Assembly (NCBI RefSeq): GCF_000169455.1
Contig: NZ_AAYC01000001.1
Coordinates: forward strand, 458,001 to 522,000
From: Roseobacter sp. SK209-2-6
GTDB lineage: Bacteria > Pseudomonadota > Alphaproteobacteria > Rhodobacterales > Rhodobacteraceae
Reading direction: 5' to 3'
DNA length: 64,000 nucleotides
The position numbers and the translations under genes are program-made. Each line of letters starts with the position of its first letter. The first letter of the stretch is position 1. The notes under the pieces were generated by a model that did not search any database, was not told the origin of the DNA, and worked only from the letters and a program-made list of their open reading frames with translations. Below are positions 62,697-64,000 of this stretch, in pieces.

Positions 62697-64000
62697 ATGA
62701 AGTTTGCAATTTCAATTGCCATGATGTTGTCGGCCTCCGCCGCCTGGGCGCAGGAAGCCGCGGATGCGGTCGCCCCCGAAGGCGCGGGCGCAGGTGTGGT
62801 AGAGGCGATCTCCGACGCCGCCGTTGCTGCAATGCAGGCCAAAACCGCGGGTCAGGTCGTCGAGAGTGAAAACTGGATGGTTGCCGCTGCAAACCCGCAT
62901 GCGGTGGAGGCCGGAGCCGCGGTGCTGCGCCAGGGGGGAAGTGCGGCGGATGCCATGGTGGCGGTGCAGACCGTCCTGGGCCTGGTGGAACCACAATCTT
63001 CAGGGCTGGGCGGCGGCGCCTTTCTGGTTTGGTATGACGCTCAAACCGGCGCCCTGACAACACTGGATGCCCGTGAGACAGCCCCGCTTGCGGCAACACC
63101 GCGTCTGTTTCAGGACGAAAACGGCGAGCCGCTAAAGTTCTTTGATGCGGTTGTGGGAGGGCGCTCTGTTGGAACACCCGGAACGCCCGCATTGTTGGAG
63201 GCCGCCCATCGCCGATGGGGAAAGGCCAATTGGGGCAGCCTCTTCGAGGCGGGCATCAAACTGGCGGATGAGGGCTTTAGGGTTTCCCCCCGTATGGCCG
63301 GATCTATTGCGCGGGATGCGGACCGACTGTCACGCTTCCCAGAGACGGCCAACTACTTCCTGCCCGGCGGGGTGCCGCTGGAGGCAGGGGCAGAACTAAA
63401 GAACCCAGCCTATGCAGAAGTCTTGAGGGTACTGGCCGCAGAAGGTGCAAAGGGCTTTTACACCGGGCCTATTGCCGCTGACATCGTGCGCGCGGTGAAC
63501 ATGGCACCGGGCAATCCGGGTGTTCTGTCCGAGGTGGATCTGGCGCTTTATCAGGTGAAAGAACGCCCTGCTGTCTGCGCTGAATATCGGGAGTTTGATG
63601 TCTGTGGCATGGGGCCGCCCTCTTCGGGGGCGCTGACCGTTGGGCAGATTCTGGGTATGTTGGGCGGCTATGACCTGGCCGCTCTGGGGGCCGAAAGTGC
63701 TGAAGCCTGGCGTCTGATCGGCGATGCCTCTCGCCTCGCCTTTGCGGATCGTGGCCGCTACATGGCCGATAGCGACTATGTCCCGGTGCCCACAAAAGGT
63801 CTGGTTGACCCGGCCTATCTGGCTGAGCGCGGGGCCGCTCTGCAGCAGGGCAGGGCGCTGGAGCGGGTTGCACCAGGCAAGCCAGAGTTTGACCATGCCA
63901 CGCTGGAGAGGCGCTGGGCCGATGATGAGTCGATCGAGTTCCCCTCGACCTCGCATATTTCCATCGTGGACCAATACGGCAATGTGCTGTCGATGACGAC
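62697..64000 (+). CDS. ggt: Gamma-glutamyltransferase, N-terminal part (runs off the edge)
   Basis: The visible 434 residues begin with a signal peptide (about 1-18, ending AAWAQ) and continue with the GGT large chain: AANPHAVEAGAAVLRQGGSAADAMVAVQTVLGLVEPQSSGLGGGAFLV, LDARETAP and GPPSSGAL. FPSTSHISIVD near the right edge has the Thr that becomes the small-subunit nucleophile after self-cleavage. It hydrolyses or transfers the gamma-glutamyl group of glutathione in the periplasm. AGGGAG lies before the ATG. Confidence 0.93.
   Translation, partial: MKFAISIAMMLSASAAWAQEAADAVAPEGAGAGVVEAISDAAVAAMQAKTAGQVVESENWMVAAANPHAVEAGAAVLRQGGSAADAMVAVQTVLGLVEPQSSGLGGGAFLVWYDAQTGALTTLDARETAPLAATPRLFQDENGEPLKFFDAVVGGRSVGTPGTPALLEAAHRRWGKANWGSLFEAGIKLADEGFRVSPRMAGSIARDADRLSRFPETANYFLPGGVPLEAGAELKNPAYAEVLRVLAAEGAKGFYTGPIAADIVRAVNMAPGNPGVLSEVDLALYQVKERPAVCAEYREFDVCGMGPPSSGALTVGQILGMLGGYDLAALGAESAEAWRLIGDASRLAFADRGRYMADSDYVPVPTKGLVDPAYLAERGAALQQGRALERVAPGKPEFDHATLERRWADDESIEFPSTSHISIVDQYGNVLSMT

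Overview
The window reads as a chromosomal segment of a marine alphaproteobacterium of the Roseobacter group (Rhodobacterales). The evidence is protein-level resemblance and gene content: a monomeric NADP isocitrate dehydrogenase, a 340-residue IlvC, a single-chain indolepyruvate ferredoxin oxidoreductase, a DmdA-like demethylase, a TRAP transporter and generally GC-rich coding sequence. No taxonomic marker such as rRNA is present, so the genus is not decided. I found no CRISPR array, rRNA, transposase or integrase; there is one tRNA gene.

Layout. 0-17.6 kb is mostly household: the tail of ppdK, a SleB-type cell-wall hydrolase, folB-folP, two tandem EamA exporters, a GNAT with a membrane tail, ilvC facing a pair of Lrp regulators, a class V aminotransferase, a UbiH-type hydroxylase, a pyrimidine 5'-nucleotidase-like HAD protein, a GntR regulator, a cellulose-synthase-like glycosyltransferase, carA and yqeY. 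17.6-40.2 kb looks like accessory catabolic DNA between housekeeping genes and holds three modules. Module A (18.1-27.9 kb) has a TRAP transporter plus an FMN 2-hydroxyacid oxidase on the plus strand, facing a seven-gene minus-strand operon (2-hydroxyacid dehydrogenase, RraA-like protein, KDGal kinase, KDPGal aldolase, SDR, cupin, methylglyoxal synthase). Both halves and the divergent GntR regulator share a 16-bp operator-like motif, so they probably form one sugar-acid regulon. Module B (28.2-33.0 kb) is a TetR gene facing a five-gene operon (DJ-1/PfpI, MBL-fold hydrolase, double cupin, SDR lacking the catalytic Tyr, flavin amine oxidase); the shared promoter carries two near-identical 18-bp operators. 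Module C (33.2-40.2 kb) is a LysR gene facing a DmdA-like demethylase, indolepyruvate ferredoxin oxidoreductase and a GlcD-type FAD oxidase, which could demethylate a substrate, oxidise it to a 2-oxoacid and convert that to an acyl-CoA.

40.5-64 kb returns to core and signalling genes: DUF2244, ctaD, a GST-like protein, a HIT protein, a regulator-like alpha/beta-hydrolase that appears to have lost its catalytic residues, lipB, a secreted caspase-like protein with a glutamine-rich repeat tract, tRNA-Leu(GAG), a DUF3179 protein, a hybrid histidine kinase followed by a chemoreceptor, two surface-polysaccharide glycosyltransferase-type genes flanking icd, an SH3 protein, a 2-hydroxyacid dehydrogenase and the start of a gamma-glutamyltransferase that runs off the right edge.

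The best candidates for undescribed biology are modules A, B and C, the caspase with its glutamine-rich tract, the pseudo-hydrolase regulator, and the terminator-like hairpin placed between promoter and start of the cellulose-synthase-like gene.
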